64,000 bases of DNA from a virus: IMG/VR virus record IMGVR_UViG_3300014501_000017, positions 1-64,000 of that record. The stretch is one strand, 5' to 3'. Below, in pieces: positions 45,299-53,243 of the stretch. The notes under the pieces are model-generated. The model was not told the origin of the DNA. It saw nothing but the letters and a program-made list of their open reading frames with translations, and did no database searches. The stretch's first letter is position 1. Every line of letters begins with the position of its first letter. Both the position numbers and the translations under genes were made by a program.

Positions 45299-45604
45299 AT
45301 GAAGTATAATGAAGATGCGTTTTTGACTGATGCTCTTGAATATATTAAAGGCACATACACTCAACATTATGTGAGTGGTTCTGATAAAGACCTACAATTA
45401 ATAGACCTTTGGGCCGCAAGAAATTCGGCCCTAGAAACTTCGCTAAATACAGCTATGAAGTATATACTTCGTTATGGTAAAAAGAATGGCTATAATAAAT
45501 TAGACCTTCTTAAAGCCATACATTATATTACGTTCGTTGCATATTTTACTCCCACAGGTGATGTGAATGTCGAAAAAGTCAAAGCAAAAAAACACCATTC
45601 GTAA
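45299..45604 (+). CDS. DUF3310-type protein (101 aa)
   Basis: Carries the DUF3310 pattern: EYIKGTYTQHYVSG at the start, LIDLWAARNSALETSLNTAM, KYILRYGKKNGYNKLDLLKA then IHYITF. Such proteins are common in phages, sometimes fused to nucleotide kinases, and their role is unknown. The next gene starts 38 bases before the end of this one, in another frame. Confidence 0.7.
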   Translation: MKYNEDAFLTDALEYIKGTYTQHYVSGSDKDLQLIDLWAARNSALETSLNTAMKYILRYGKKNGYNKLDLLKAIHYITFVAYFTPTGDVNVEKVKAKKHHS

Positions 45605-46832
45605 AGAGATACCGATTGATATCTTCAATCATGAAGATAAAGATGGTTTCCAACAGTTAAAAGGGACTATTGTTCCGACTACTCAAACAACTATAAAAGA
45701 AGTACAGCAGTCTTCACTTGGAGATGCAATGTTTGGGCGACCTATGGCTCCAAAGCCATTTCAGTTGAAGGTTGATATTGCTCAATTACGTCGTAAGAGT
45801 ATTTTTCTTGCTGTTCCAATGTATGGTGGTGCATGTTCTGGTATTTTTACCCGTTCTCTAGCCGACCTCATTACTCTTGGTGTTAAACATGGAATCAATA
45901 TTCAGTTGTATTTCTTGTTTAATGAGTCTTTAATTACCCGCGCTAGAAACTATTGTGCCGATGAATTTTATCGTTCATTCTGTACTCATCTTTTATTCAT
46001 TGATTCTGATATTGGATTTAATGCCAATGATGTTATTGCCCTTCTAGCAATGCAGAGTAGAAGTGTTAATGATCTTTCTGATGATGGTATTGCTCGTGAT
46101 GCTCAAGGAAATATAGTTTATCAGGCAGATGAAAAGGGTGTTCCACTCTTAGATGATATGTCTCAACCAAAACCGGTTATTGTATGTCCGCCATTTGTTG
46201 AAGTTGGTACACCATATGATGTAATTGGGGCTGTTTATCCAAAGAAGTGTATTTCTTGGGAAAAGATTAAGATGGCTGTAGATAAAGGTGCAGCAGATCA
46301 AAATCCTAATGCTCTTGAAAATTTCGTTGGAGATTATGTATTTAATCCAAAGAATGGTTCTGGTCAGATTCATATTGGTTCACCAGCAGAAGTAGCAGAA
46401 CTTGGAACAGGATTTATGATGATTCGCCGTGATACATTTACAAAGATGAATGTAGCATATCCAAATAAGTTATATAGACCAGACCATGTTAGAACTAAGG
46501 CATTTGATGGTTCTCGTGAAATCATGATGTATTTTCAGGCCGAGATAGATTATGGAACAGCCCATGATGAAGACTGTTCTCATGAGTTTGGACAGCCAGA
46601 AGGAACCATATTCAGAAAGATAGTAGATGCAAAGGCATCAAAGAGATATCTATCAGAAGATTATCAGTTCTGTTATGATTGTCAGAAAATTGGATTAAAG
46701 ACATGGATTTGTCCATGGATGCAATTACAGCATGTAGGAACCTATGTATTTGGTGGTTCACTTGCCGCTCTAGCTGCAATTCAAGCTAATCCAACAGCCG
46801 ATGCAGCACAACTTCAGAAGTCGAAAGTATAA
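45567..46832 (+). CDS. Putative glycosyltransferase, GT-A type (421 aa)
   Basis: After a basic N-terminus, residues 75-155 look like a GT-A nucleotide-sugar fold: KSIFLAVPMYGGACSGIFTR, ITRARNYCADEFYRS, and LLFIDSDIGFNANDVIALLA with a D-x-D motif. DVIGAVYPKKCISWEKIK and GTGFMMIRRDTF follow, then EDYQFCYDCQKIGLKTWICP and HVGTYVFGG near the end. This arrangement is usual for phage glycosyltransferases. The substrate is unknown: DNA base, capsid or host envelope. A predicted sugar-type methyltransferase gene follows. Confidence 0.62.
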   Translation: MSKKSKQKNTIRKEIPIDIFNHEDKDGFQQLKGTIVPTTQTTIKEVQQSSLGDAMFGRPMAPKPFQLKVDIAQLRRKSIFLAVPMYGGACSGIFTRSLADLITLGVKHGINIQLYFLFNESLITRARNYCADEFYRSFCTHLLFIDSDIGFNANDVIALLAMQSRSVNDLSDDGIARDAQGNIVYQADEKGVPLLDDMSQPKPVIVCPPFVEVGTPYDVIGAVYPKKCISWEKIKMAVDKGAADQNPNALENFVGDYVFNPKNGSGQIHIGSPAEVAELGTGFMMIRRDTFTKMNVAYPNKLYRPDHVRTKAFDGSREIMMYFQAEIDYGTAHDEDCSHEFGQPEGTIFRKIVDAKASKRYLSEDYQFCYDCQKIGLKTWICPWMQLQHVGTYVFGGSLAALAAIQANPTADAAQLQKSKV

Positions 46833-46842
46833 GAGGTATATT

Positions 46843-47670
46843 ATGGCAACTCAAAGTGAATATTGGCAGACGATGGGTGCGGAGTTCGAAAAAGAAACTG
46901 ATCTAAGTATTTTCAAAACGTGGAAGTCTGTTCTTTCAGTTCCTCTATACTCTTATAATGAATTCTTTGAACAATATTCAACAGATGTCTTTTCAATGAT
47001 TGAAAAGAATCAGTTTCATAAAGGGACTGATCTTAGAGAGTTATTGAAAGAATCTAAGGTAGGTCATACCGAAGAATCATATAAAGAAGTTATGAAAAAT
47101 TGTAATGGAATTGATTGTTCATCAAATACTCTTAAAAATCTTCATCATATTCTTTCATATGAAGAAATATCAGGTAAGAATATAACTGATTATGATACTA
47201 TTGTAGAGTTTGGTGCAGGTTGTGGTGAATTGGCTAGTATGATTCATAAGCTTGGTTTTGAAGGTGATTATTATATTCATGATCTTCCACAGGTAGCAAG
47301 AATATCAAAGTATTATTTGACAACATCACTTGTTTCAGATAATGTTAGTGGTGCAGGAATTTATATAGATGATGTTACAGCAGTTCCCCTTGTTTATAAT
47401 GATATTGATTCAGAAAAAAATTCCAAGATTTTATTTATTGGTATTTGGAGTGTATCAGAGACACCTTATGAATATCGTGATAAGATAGCTGATTATTATA
47501 AGGGTCAGGATTTCATGTTCATAGCCCAACGCCAGATTTGGAACTATGATAATTTTGATTATTTTATTAATAAGTTTCCATATGTATCTAAAACATGGTC
47601 AAGAACTAGAGCTATTCCTTGGCATCCTGGTGATGGTGGAAATGCATACTTTATTTCGTCTGGAGTATAG
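46843..47670 (+). CDS. Putative SAM-dependent (sugar O-) methyltransferase
   Basis: A 275-aa protein with methyltransferase motif I TIVEFGAGCGELASMIHKLG (near residue 120), followed by DYYIHDLPQVARISKYYL and ILFIGIWSVSETP, like putative sugar O-methyltransferases. The ATG at 46843 has an AGAGGT site; an earlier in-frame start would run inside the glycosyltransferase gene. The pairing with the preceding transferase suggests that the added sugar may be methylated. This is inference. Confidence 0.6.
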   Translation: MATQSEYWQTMGAEFEKETDLSIFKTWKSVLSVPLYSYNEFFEQYSTDVFSMIEKNQFHKGTDLRELLKESKVGHTEESYKEVMKNCNGIDCSSNTLKNLHHILSYEEISGKNITDYDTIVEFGAGCGELASMIHKLGFEGDYYIHDLPQVARISKYYLTTSLVSDNVSGAGIYIDDVTAVPLVYNDIDSEKNSKILFIGIWSVSETPYEYRDKIADYYKGQDFMFIAQRQIWNYDNFDYFINKFPYVSKTWSRTRAIPWHPGDGGNAYFISSGV

Positions 47671-47699
47671 TTGACATAAGCTTCTGTTTCTGTTAGACT
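47671..47699 (+). promoter_or_regulatory. Sigma70-type promoter for gene 45
   Basis: TTGACA (47671-47676), 17 nt, TAGACT (47694-47699) with TGT before it (extended -10). The clamp gene follows with a normal GAGGT ribosome site. Confidence 0.72.
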
Positions 47700-47718
47700 T
47701 ATGATGTGAGGTTATATT

Positions 47719-48420
47719 ATGAAGATTGATGATCGTACACTTATTATTCTCAAAAGTTTTTCCACCATAAATAAATCAATTCTTTTTAAAAAAGGAAATG
47801 TACTCTGTACACTTTCACCGGCTAAGTCTGTAATGGGAATAGCTAAGGTGAATGAAGAATTTCCTATTGATTTTGGAGTTTATGATCTTTCTCGCCTGCT
47901 TGGGGTACTTTCAATCTTTGATTCTCCAAAACTTGATTTTGAAGTAGATGAAGATGGTAAAGCATCTTATTTATCAATCAAAGATGATAAAAATCATTCA
48001 GTTAAGTTTATTGCCTCGCCTAGTAAGACTTTCGACCATCCATATAATGATGAAGGAAAGTTGAAGCAACCACCATTTTCTGAATTTGAGATTGAGTTTG
48101 AATTATCAAACAAAAATCTATCTGTCTTAATGAAGGCATCAGCTATGATGCAACTTCCTGAAATTGTAGTCATAGGAAATGGTAAAGAAATTAAAATAGT
48201 TGCTATGGCAGTAGCAAATCCTACCGGAGATGAATATGCGATTAAATTGAATCTTAAAACTAAGCATAAATTTAAAATGGTATTTCCAGTAAATAATATG
48301 CTTCTTATTTCAGAGGATTATAAGGTTTCTATTTCATCAAAAGGAATGGGTAAATTTGTTGGTAGTGATATTCAGTATTGGGTTATGTGTGATTCTAAAG
48401 AGAGTAAATTTGAGGTATAA
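47719..48420 (+). CDS. 45: DNA polymerase sliding clamp gp45
   Basis: A 233-aa clamp (T4 gp45 has 228) that tethers gp43 to DNA and, in T4, also activates late transcription with gp55. The family start LIILKSFSTINKSILFKKGN, then FGVYDLSRLLGVLSIFDSP and KNLSVLMKASAMMQLPEIVV match gp45. A strong promoter directly upstream makes it the head of a new transcription unit leading to 44, 62 and regA. Confidence 0.93.
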   Translation: MKIDDRTLIILKSFSTINKSILFKKGNVLCTLSPAKSVMGIAKVNEEFPIDFGVYDLSRLLGVLSIFDSPKLDFEVDEDGKASYLSIKDDKNHSVKFIASPSKTFDHPYNDEGKLKQPPFSEFEIEFELSNKNLSVLMKASAMMQLPEIVVIGNGKEIKIVAMAVANPTGDEYAIKLNLKTKHKFKMVFPVNNMLLISEDYKVSISSKGMGKFVGSDIQYWVMCDSKESKFEV

Positions 48421-48421
48421 G

Positions 48422-48742
48422 ATGGATATTAATCAATTATGTAAAGATTCGTGGGGTTATCAACAGGAAAAGGGTTTCGATACTCGGACTGTTGGTGAAG
48501 ATATTGCACTCATGCATTCGGAGTTATCTGAGGCTCTTGAGGAACATAGAAGTGGTCATCCTAATGCAGAAGTATATTTTCATGAAAGAAAGCCAGAGGG
48601 AATTCCAATTGAATTGGCTGATGTTGTAATACGGATTGCTGCATTTTGTGGTCAGTATAATATTGATTTGGCAAATGCTATCGAGACTAAGATTGCATAT
48701 AATTTGACCCGTCCATATAAGCATGGTGGAAAAATAATTTAA
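48422..48742 (+). CDS. mazG: MazG-like nucleotide pyrophosphohydrolase
   Basis: A 106-aa protein with the all-alpha NTP pyrophosphatase pattern: IALMHSELSEALEEHRSG (E-x-x-E) and GIPIELADVVIRIAAFCGQY (E-x-x-D). MazG-like enzymes hydrolyse nucleoside triphosphates or (p)ppGpp and are frequent in T4-like phages. The ATG at 48422 lies just after the gene 45 stop; a longer frame begins within gene 45 and is rejected. Confidence 0.8.
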   Translation: MDINQLCKDSWGYQQEKGFDTRTVGEDIALMHSELSEALEEHRSGHPNAEVYFHERKPEGIPIELADVVIRIAAFCGQYNIDLANAIETKIAYNLTRPYKHGGKII

Positions 48743-48990
48743 TGTGGCCGATTAGTTTAGCAAGAAAGACAACCAAACTTGATCCTCTTTGGTATTTAGA
48801 GACATTTGCTAATTCAGCTTTATTGGATGTGGTTAGACTTCATCTTCCTGAGTTGATTGGGAGACAAATAATAGAAGTTCAACCAATGTCAGCAGAGGCC
48901 GGTAGCATTTATAATATGAAATTTTCTTGGAATGAATTACCTTGGTGGAAGAGGTTATATTACTATTATGCAAATAAGCGGTCGGTATAG
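48742..48990 (+). CDS. Uncharacterised small protein (82 aa)
   Basis: MWPISLARKTTKLDPLWYLE then DVVRLHLPELIGRQIIEVQP, ending WWKRLYYYYANKRSV. The aromatic/basic end resembles that of the 66-aa protein at 44940. It overlaps the mazG stop by one base and is followed by the second homing endonuclease gene. Function unknown. Confidence 0.45.
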   Translation: MWPISLARKTTKLDPLWYLETFANSALLDVVRLHLPELIGRQIIEVQPMSAEAGSIYNMKFSWNELPWWKRLYYYYANKRSV

Positions 48991-49002
48991 TTCAACAGGA
49001 AG

Positions 49003-49009
49003 ATAAATA
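49003..49009 (+). promoter_or_regulatory. Late promoter motif ATAAATA before a homing endonuclease gene
   Basis: ATAAATA lies 14 nt before the ATG at 49024, with a GAGGC ribosome site between, inside an otherwise early/middle gene block. Confidence 0.5.
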
Positions 49010-49023
49010 GATTAGAGGCAATT

Positions 49024-49593
49024 ATGATCTATTTAATAACTAATAAAATAAACGGAAAACGATATGTAGGAAAGGCAAAAAATCTTAAGGCTAGATGGTA
49101 TCAGCATTGTTGGAGTTCTAAAAATAGTTCCCAAACATATATACATCGAGCTATAAGAAAATATGGAAAGCGCAATTTTAAAATAGATTTTGTCTGTGAG
49201 GGTTATGATAAAGAAGAAGTTGAACAGGTAGCGTTGTTATTGCCAGAATATAATATGACAATTGGCGGTGATGGCGGAGATACTTCCAAATCTCCAAATT
49301 ATAAAACAGCAATCCAGTTGCGTGATATGTCTGGCAAAAATAATCCAATGTGGGGAAAATTTGGAAAGGATAATCCAAATTTTGGACAAATTAGAGGCAA
49401 GACTCCAAAAATTAGTGAAGGTAAGTCAAAACAAAAATGGAAAATAATAACTCCAGAAGGAAAAACATTAATTGTTTGTAATTTAGAAAAGTTTTGTAAT
49501 GATCTAGGATTTAGTGATTCAACTCATATGTATGCTGTTGCTAAAGGAAAACGTAATCATCATATGGGATACAAAGTGAAGAAATGGAGATAA
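49024..49593 (+). CDS. GIY-YIG homing endonuclease before gene 44
   Basis: A 189-aa nuclease. The catalytic module reads MIYLITNKINGKRYVGKAKN, then basic LKARWYQHCWSSK, RAIRKYGKRNFKIDFVCEG and the glutamate in DKEEVEQVALL. NUMOD3-type DNA-binding repeats follow (SGKNNPMWGKFGKDNPNFGQ), and the C-terminus (WKIITPEGKTLIVCNLEKFC) matches a homing-nuclease DNA-binding tail. It lies 4 bases before gene 44, a common location for free-standing homing genes in T4-like replication clusters. Confidence 0.9.
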   Translation: MIYLITNKINGKRYVGKAKNLKARWYQHCWSSKNSSQTYIHRAIRKYGKRNFKIDFVCEGYDKEEVEQVALLLPEYNMTIGGDGGDTSKSPNYKTAIQLRDMSGKNNPMWGKFGKDNPNFGQIRGKTPKISEGKSKQKWKIITPEGKTLIVCNLEKFCNDLGFSDSTHMYAVAKGKRNHHMGYKVKKWR

Positions 49594-49597
49594 TATT

Positions 49598-50536
49598 ATG
49601 TTGGGTGAAGAGTTTTTATTTACGGAGAAATATCGACCACATAAGGTAAAGGATATTATACTTCCTAAGACCTTGGCTACAATATTCCAAAAGTTTGTAG
49701 ATCAGAAGAATGTTCCTAATCTATTACTTACTGGTAAATCTGGTGTAGGCAAGACAACCGTGGCAATGGCGGTTCTTGATGAATTAGATTGTGATTATCT
49801 TATTATCAATGCTAGTGAAGATAGAAACATAGATGTTCTAAGAACTAAGGTTCAACAATTTGCAACATCAGTTTCGTTTTCTGGTGGACGTAAGTATGTA
49901 ATTTTTGATGAGGCTGATTATCTTAATGCAACTTCAACCCAACCTGCTCTTAGAAATTTCATGGAAAAATATGCTAGTAATTGTGGATATATTTTCACCT
50001 GTAATTTTAAGAACAGAATTGTCGATGCCCTACAGGATAGATGTGCAGTAATTGATTTTAAGATTGAAAAGGCCGATGCTCCAGAGATTGCAAAGAGATA
50101 CTTTATTGTTGCACAGGAAATACTGACTAAGGAAAAGATTGATTTTGAACCAAAGGCGGTTGCATCTCTTATTTCAAAACATTTTCCATCTTTTCGTAGG
50201 GTGTTGAATGAGTTACAGACTTATTCAGCAACTGGTAGAATTGATACTGGTATTCTAGCTAATCTAACCGAAGAATCATTTAAGAAGTTGGTGACATTTC
50301 TTAAGGAAAAGAATTTTACCGAGTTACGTAAATGGGTAGGAACGGTTGATCCAGATGATACTGAGTTATTTCGTAAGTTATATGATACGGCGACAGAACA
50401 TTTACAACCAGTAAGTGTTCCTGCATTGATTCTTATAATTGCAAAGTATCAGTATCAATCAGCATTTGTAGCAGACCATCAGATTAATGTGGTTGCCTGT
50501 TTAGTTGAGATTATGATGGAATGTAGTTTTAGATAA
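49598..50536 (+). CDS. 44: Clamp loader large subunit gp44
   Basis: A 312-aa AAA+ ATPase (T4 gp44 has 319) that opens gp45 and loads it onto DNA. It starts EFLFTEKYRPHKVKDIILP. Walker A TGKSGVGKTT lies at 45-54, Walker B YVIFDEADYL near 103, and sensor/arginine-finger text FTCNFKNRIVDALQDRC near 150. The 44-62-regA order matches T4. Confidence 0.94.
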   Translation: MLGEEFLFTEKYRPHKVKDIILPKTLATIFQKFVDQKNVPNLLLTGKSGVGKTTVAMAVLDELDCDYLIINASEDRNIDVLRTKVQQFATSVSFSGGRKYVIFDEADYLNATSTQPALRNFMEKYASNCGYIFTCNFKNRIVDALQDRCAVIDFKIEKADAPEIAKRYFIVAQEILTKEKIDFEPKAVASLISKHFPSFRRVLNELQTYSATGRIDTGILANLTEESFKKLVTFLKEKNFTELRKWVGTVDPDDTELFRKLYDTATEHLQPVSVPALILIIAKYQYQSAFVADHQINVVACLVEIMMECSFR

Positions 50537-50547
50537 TGAGGTTGTAT

Positions 50548-50715
50548 ATGCGTAAATTTGGTAGGATATTTTTATCTATATTTTTATACATGATAGCAGG
50601 ATATCAAGGTGCCTATGGACAATGGTTAATAGCATTTATGGTATTTGCGATGGCATTAGTATTATTTGATGATAGGATGTTTGAAAGTGAAGCAGAAAAA
50701 AACCACACCATTTGA
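50548..50715 (+). CDS. Small two-pass membrane protein (55 aa)
   Basis: MRKFGRIFLSIFLYMIAGYQ then GQWLIAFMVFAMALVLFDDR: two hydrophobic helices with a short loop. A GAGGT site precedes the ATG. Its end overlaps the gene 62 start in another frame. Such proteins may be holin-like, but there is no other support. Confidence 0.5.
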   Translation: MRKFGRIFLSIFLYMIAGYQGAYGQWLIAFMVFAMALVLFDDRMFESEAEKNHTI

Positions 50716-51076
50716 TTTCATTAATTCGATATCTTTAACTAAACAGGAGATTTTTAACGATGAAAATGAATCCGCATATGTACCATTCATTGTTAATCGC
50801 GGTCTTTCTTATTTTATCGATACGTGTTTATATGCGAATGAAATGAACATGTCGGCTGTTATTGATAAAAAACTCCAGTATGATTATTTGTTTTATTCTA
50901 TTCGAAAGGGAAAACGATTTAGTCGATGGGCCAAGGCTGAAAGTAACGAAGACCTAAATATTGTCAAGGAATATTACGGTTTTAGTGACAAAAAGGCAGT
51001 AGAAGCAATGGCAATTTTGTCGAAAAGTAATATTCAATTTATTAAAAATGAACTTGAAAAGGGTATGACGACATGA
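50687..51076 (+). CDS. 62: Clamp loader small subunit gp62
   Basis: About 129 aa (T4 gp62 has 187; aquatic T4-like versions are shorter). Family signals: PFDFINSISLTKQEIF, YVPFIVNRGLSYFIDTCLYA then NEMN, and KGKRFSRWAKAE. GTG at 50687 with AGGA 9 nt upstream is the preferred start; ATG 50669 lacks a ribosome site. The frame overlaps the preceding membrane protein gene by 29 bases and regA by 4, so translation is tightly coupled. Confidence 0.83.
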   Translation: MKQKKTTPFDFINSISLTKQEIFNDENESAYVPFIVNRGLSYFIDTCLYANEMNMSAVIDKKLQYDYLFYSIRKGKRFSRWAKAESNEDLNIVKEYYGFSDKKAVEAMAILSKSNIQFIKNELEKGMTT

Positions 51077-51474
51077 GTTCTGAAATTTTTAGTGGCTATG
51101 GTGTGGAAGTAACGTTGCCTACCGAAGACAACTTCCTCAAGGTAAAAGAGACATTAACTAGAATTGGGGTTGCATCACGTAAAGATAAAACCTTATTTCA
51201 GAGTGTCCATATATTGCATAAGCGTGGACATTATGCTATTATTCATTTTAAGGAATTATTTGCCCTTGATGGCAAACCATCAGATTTTTCTGATGAAGAC
51301 AAGGGACGCCGAAATACAATTGCTAAATTATTGGCTGATTGGGGATTGGTTAAAATCGTAGAGGGACAGGTTCTTGAACCAATGGCCTCTTTAAATCGCA
51401 TCAAAATTCTTTCTTTTTCTGAAAAGAATGATTGGAGTTTGCAGGCAAAGTACCAGATTGGAAAGAAAATTTAG
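51073..51474 (+). CDS. regA: Translational repressor RegA
   Basis: A 133-aa RNA-binding repressor (T4 RegA has 122) that blocks translation initiation on early phage mRNAs. The match to T4 is direct: FLKVKETLTRIGVASRKDKT, then QSVHILHKRGHYAIIHFKEL and LLADWGLVKIVEGQ. An N-terminal extension of about 10 residues precedes the usual start. It overlaps gene 62 by four bases (ATGA). Confidence 0.95.
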   Translation: MSSEIFSGYGVEVTLPTEDNFLKVKETLTRIGVASRKDKTLFQSVHILHKRGHYAIIHFKELFALDGKPSDFSDEDKGRRNTIAKLLADWGLVKIVEGQVLEPMASLNRIKILSFSEKNDWSLQAKYQIGKKI

Positions 51475-51478
51475 GGTA

Positions 51479-51507
51479 TTGACTTATTAAATAAATTCGT
51501 GTAGAAT
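51479..51507 (+). promoter_or_regulatory. Sigma70-type promoter after regA
   Basis: TTGACT (51479-51484), 17 nt, TAGAAT (51502-51507). A GAGGT ribosome site and the ATG at 51530 follow, so the lysine-rich protein heads a new transcription unit. Confidence 0.68.
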
Positions 51508-51529
51508 AATATGAACAAGTGAGGTTATT

Positions 51530-52132
51530 ATGGGATTAAAAAAAGTTACAGAAACGATTGAAGGCAAGATTGTACATTTTCTCGATGTTGAAGAACATAT
51601 GGTTGAAAATGTAGTAAAGCTTATCAAATCTATGGTCTCGCGCGATGTTCCACTTAAGAGCATTGTCGAGAAAATGGAAAAGATGAACATGAAGACTGAG
51701 GTTGAGGGGGAGACTCCAACTGTTACACCGGCTGGACCCGTTACCGAAATTGTTGTAGAAAGTGGCAATATTCCTGGAGATGTTCTGTTTGAACCAGAAA
51801 GTTCTGAAAAGAAAACAGCAGGAAAAGCTAAAAAGCGTGCAGCAGGGAAAGCTAAAACTGGTGCAAAGAAAGTGACTAAGGCTCCAAAGAAGGTCAAGAA
51901 GACTACTAAGTCTAAGACTCCTTCAACTGGAAAGAAGCGTGGTCGCCAGCCAAATCTTGAAAAGCAGACCAAGGCTTTTGAATTGATTCGTTCAATGAAG
52001 GCTGATGGTAAGGATGTTAATGCTATTGTTAATGCTGGAATGAAGTTGTTTACTAAGTCATATCCAGATAAGCCACCTTGCTCATATCCAAATTTCTATT
52101 ATTACTTGAATCTTTATAAGAGAAGCAAGTAA
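51530..52132 (+). CDS. Lysine-rich, histone-like DNA-binding protein (putative)
   Basis: A 200-aa protein in three parts: a helical N-terminus (EEHMVENVVKLIKSMVSRDV), a middle very rich in K, A and T (residues about 88-140: KKTAGKAKKRAAGKAKTGAK, then KVTKAPKKVKKTTKSK) resembling histone H1-type tails, with an AT-hook-like KKRGRQPN near 143, and a helical C-terminal domain (KAFELIRSMKADGKDVNAIV then YPNFYYYLNLYK). Probably binds DNA; possible roles in packing phage DNA or altering the host nucleoid are inference. It has its own promoter. Confidence 0.55.
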   Translation: MGLKKVTETIEGKIVHFLDVEEHMVENVVKLIKSMVSRDVPLKSIVEKMEKMNMKTEVEGETPTVTPAGPVTEIVVESGNIPGDVLFEPESSEKKTAGKAKKRAAGKAKTGAKKVTKAPKKVKKTTKSKTPSTGKKRGRQPNLEKQTKAFELIRSMKADGKDVNAIVNAGMKLFTKSYPDKPPCSYPNFYYYLNLYKRSK

Positions 52133-52144
52133 ACAGGAGAATAT

Positions 52145-52504
52145 ATGCGTACATTTTTTGCAGTGATTGGTGGATTTTTAGCATTTATAATGTTACTGGT
52201 ATTTTTGGCTGCGTTAGGTTTTTTTGGCAGCTATTATGATTTGGCTATGTATCGTTATTTTGCTCCGCGTACTGAGGCTGTAAAGCGTCAGGTGTTTGAG
52301 AATACCCCTTCTTATCAGTTGGGAAATGTTCAGACTTTACGTGACCTACAGGCTCAGTATGTTACGGCTGATAAGTCTGGAAAAGCGGCTCTTGGTTCTG
52401 TAGTATTACATGAAGCCGGTAATGTATCAAATGAAAGTACATTACCATTGGATGTACAAGAGTTTCTAGCACAGGTAAGAAAAGACCGAGCAGCAGACTA
52501 TTAA
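52145..52504 (+). CDS. Membrane-anchored conserved phage protein (119 aa)
   Basis: Residues 5-29 form one hydrophobic helix (FAVIGGFLAFIMLLVFLAAL). The rest is soluble and probably periplasmic: FAPRTEAVKRQVFENTPSYQ, TLRDLQAQYVTAD, KAALGSVVLHEAGN and LPLDVQEFLAQVR. This pattern recurs in uncharacterised phage and bacterial proteins. It pairs with the following exported protein, 26 bases away. An AGGAG site precedes the ATG. Function unknown. Confidence 0.6.
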   Translation: MRTFFAVIGGFLAFIMLLVFLAALGFFGSYYDLAMYRYFAPRTEAVKRQVFENTPSYQLGNVQTLRDLQAQYVTADKSGKAALGSVVLHEAGNVSNESTLPLDVQEFLAQVRKDRAADY

Positions 52505-52530
52505 ACCGATTTTGAAATAGGAGATTTATT

Positions 52531-53049
52531 ATGAGATTACGTACTTTTATGAGTGTTGTTGGGTTGGCTTCGGTGTTCATGATTTGTCAGGCTGATTCTT
52601 GTTCTGCCCCGCCAACTAGTGATGAGATTCAGGCCAATAGTCAAGAACAGGTTCTTAAGGAAGCCGTAGCAGAAGTTGGTGTTCCTAAGATTACTCATTT
52701 CCGAGAAATGAAGGTTTACAAGGATATTCTTGAAATGCGCGATGACCCGAAGTTGATTACTTATACGTATTATTTTAATGAGATGACAGGTAAGATTGGG
52801 GATTTGGTATGTCAGTCTATTGGATACCCAATTCCCGGTGCGACACAATTTACCAGTCCACAAAAGCTTCAATGGGCACATGATGGTGGAAATGGTTTTG
52901 CCGTAGTTCCTCAAGCAGACCCTAATGGGTTGTTTTCACCGTCAAACGAAGATGCTACATGGGTTTTATGTAAAGATCCTAATAGCGATAATGTAGCTCC
53001 AATGTATGTAGAACCAAAGGTTATTGCTTCGCAATGGAAGCTTAAGTAA
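52531..53049 (+). CDS. Exported, lipoprotein-like conserved phage protein (172 aa)
   Basis: MRLRTFMSVVGLASVFMICQ then ADSCSAPPTSDE looks like a signal peptide; Cys24 might be lipid-modified, though the lipobox is poor. The conserved body has KDILEMRDDPKLITYTYYFN, VCQSIGYPIPGATQFTSPQK, PQADPNGLFSPSNEDATWVL and MYVEPKVIAS. This family is widespread in tailed phages and has no known function. It is coupled to the next gene (TAATG). Confidence 0.6.
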   Translation: MRLRTFMSVVGLASVFMICQADSCSAPPTSDEIQANSQEQVLKEAVAEVGVPKITHFREMKVYKDILEMRDDPKLITYTYYFNEMTGKIGDLVCQSIGYPIPGATQFTSPQKLQWAHDGGNGFAVVPQADPNGLFSPSNEDATWVLCKDPNSDNVAPMYVEPKVIASQWKLK

Positions 53050-53243
53050 TGATTGATGCTAGAGAAGTTAAGCAGCAGCTTAAGCTGATTAAAGAAATGG
53101 CCTCTGATAAGGACGAGAAGGTTAAAGCCAAAGCCGCTCCTGCTTATCAGAGGCTTCAAAATATTGTTTTTGATGATTTATCAAAGACCGGAGATCAGAG
53201 AGTACGATTGATAATGAAACTGATGTTTGAGTTTAAATTATGA
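53049..53243 (+). CDS. Uncharacterised small helical protein (64 aa)
   Basis: MIDAREVKQQLKLIKEMASD then KVKAKAAPAYQRLQNIVFDD: charged and helical. It overlaps both neighbours (one base and four bases), so it belongs to a coupled set. Function unknown. Confidence 0.45.
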   Translation: MIDAREVKQQLKLIKEMASDKDEKVKAKAAPAYQRLQNIVFDDLSKTGDQRVRLIMKLMFEFKL

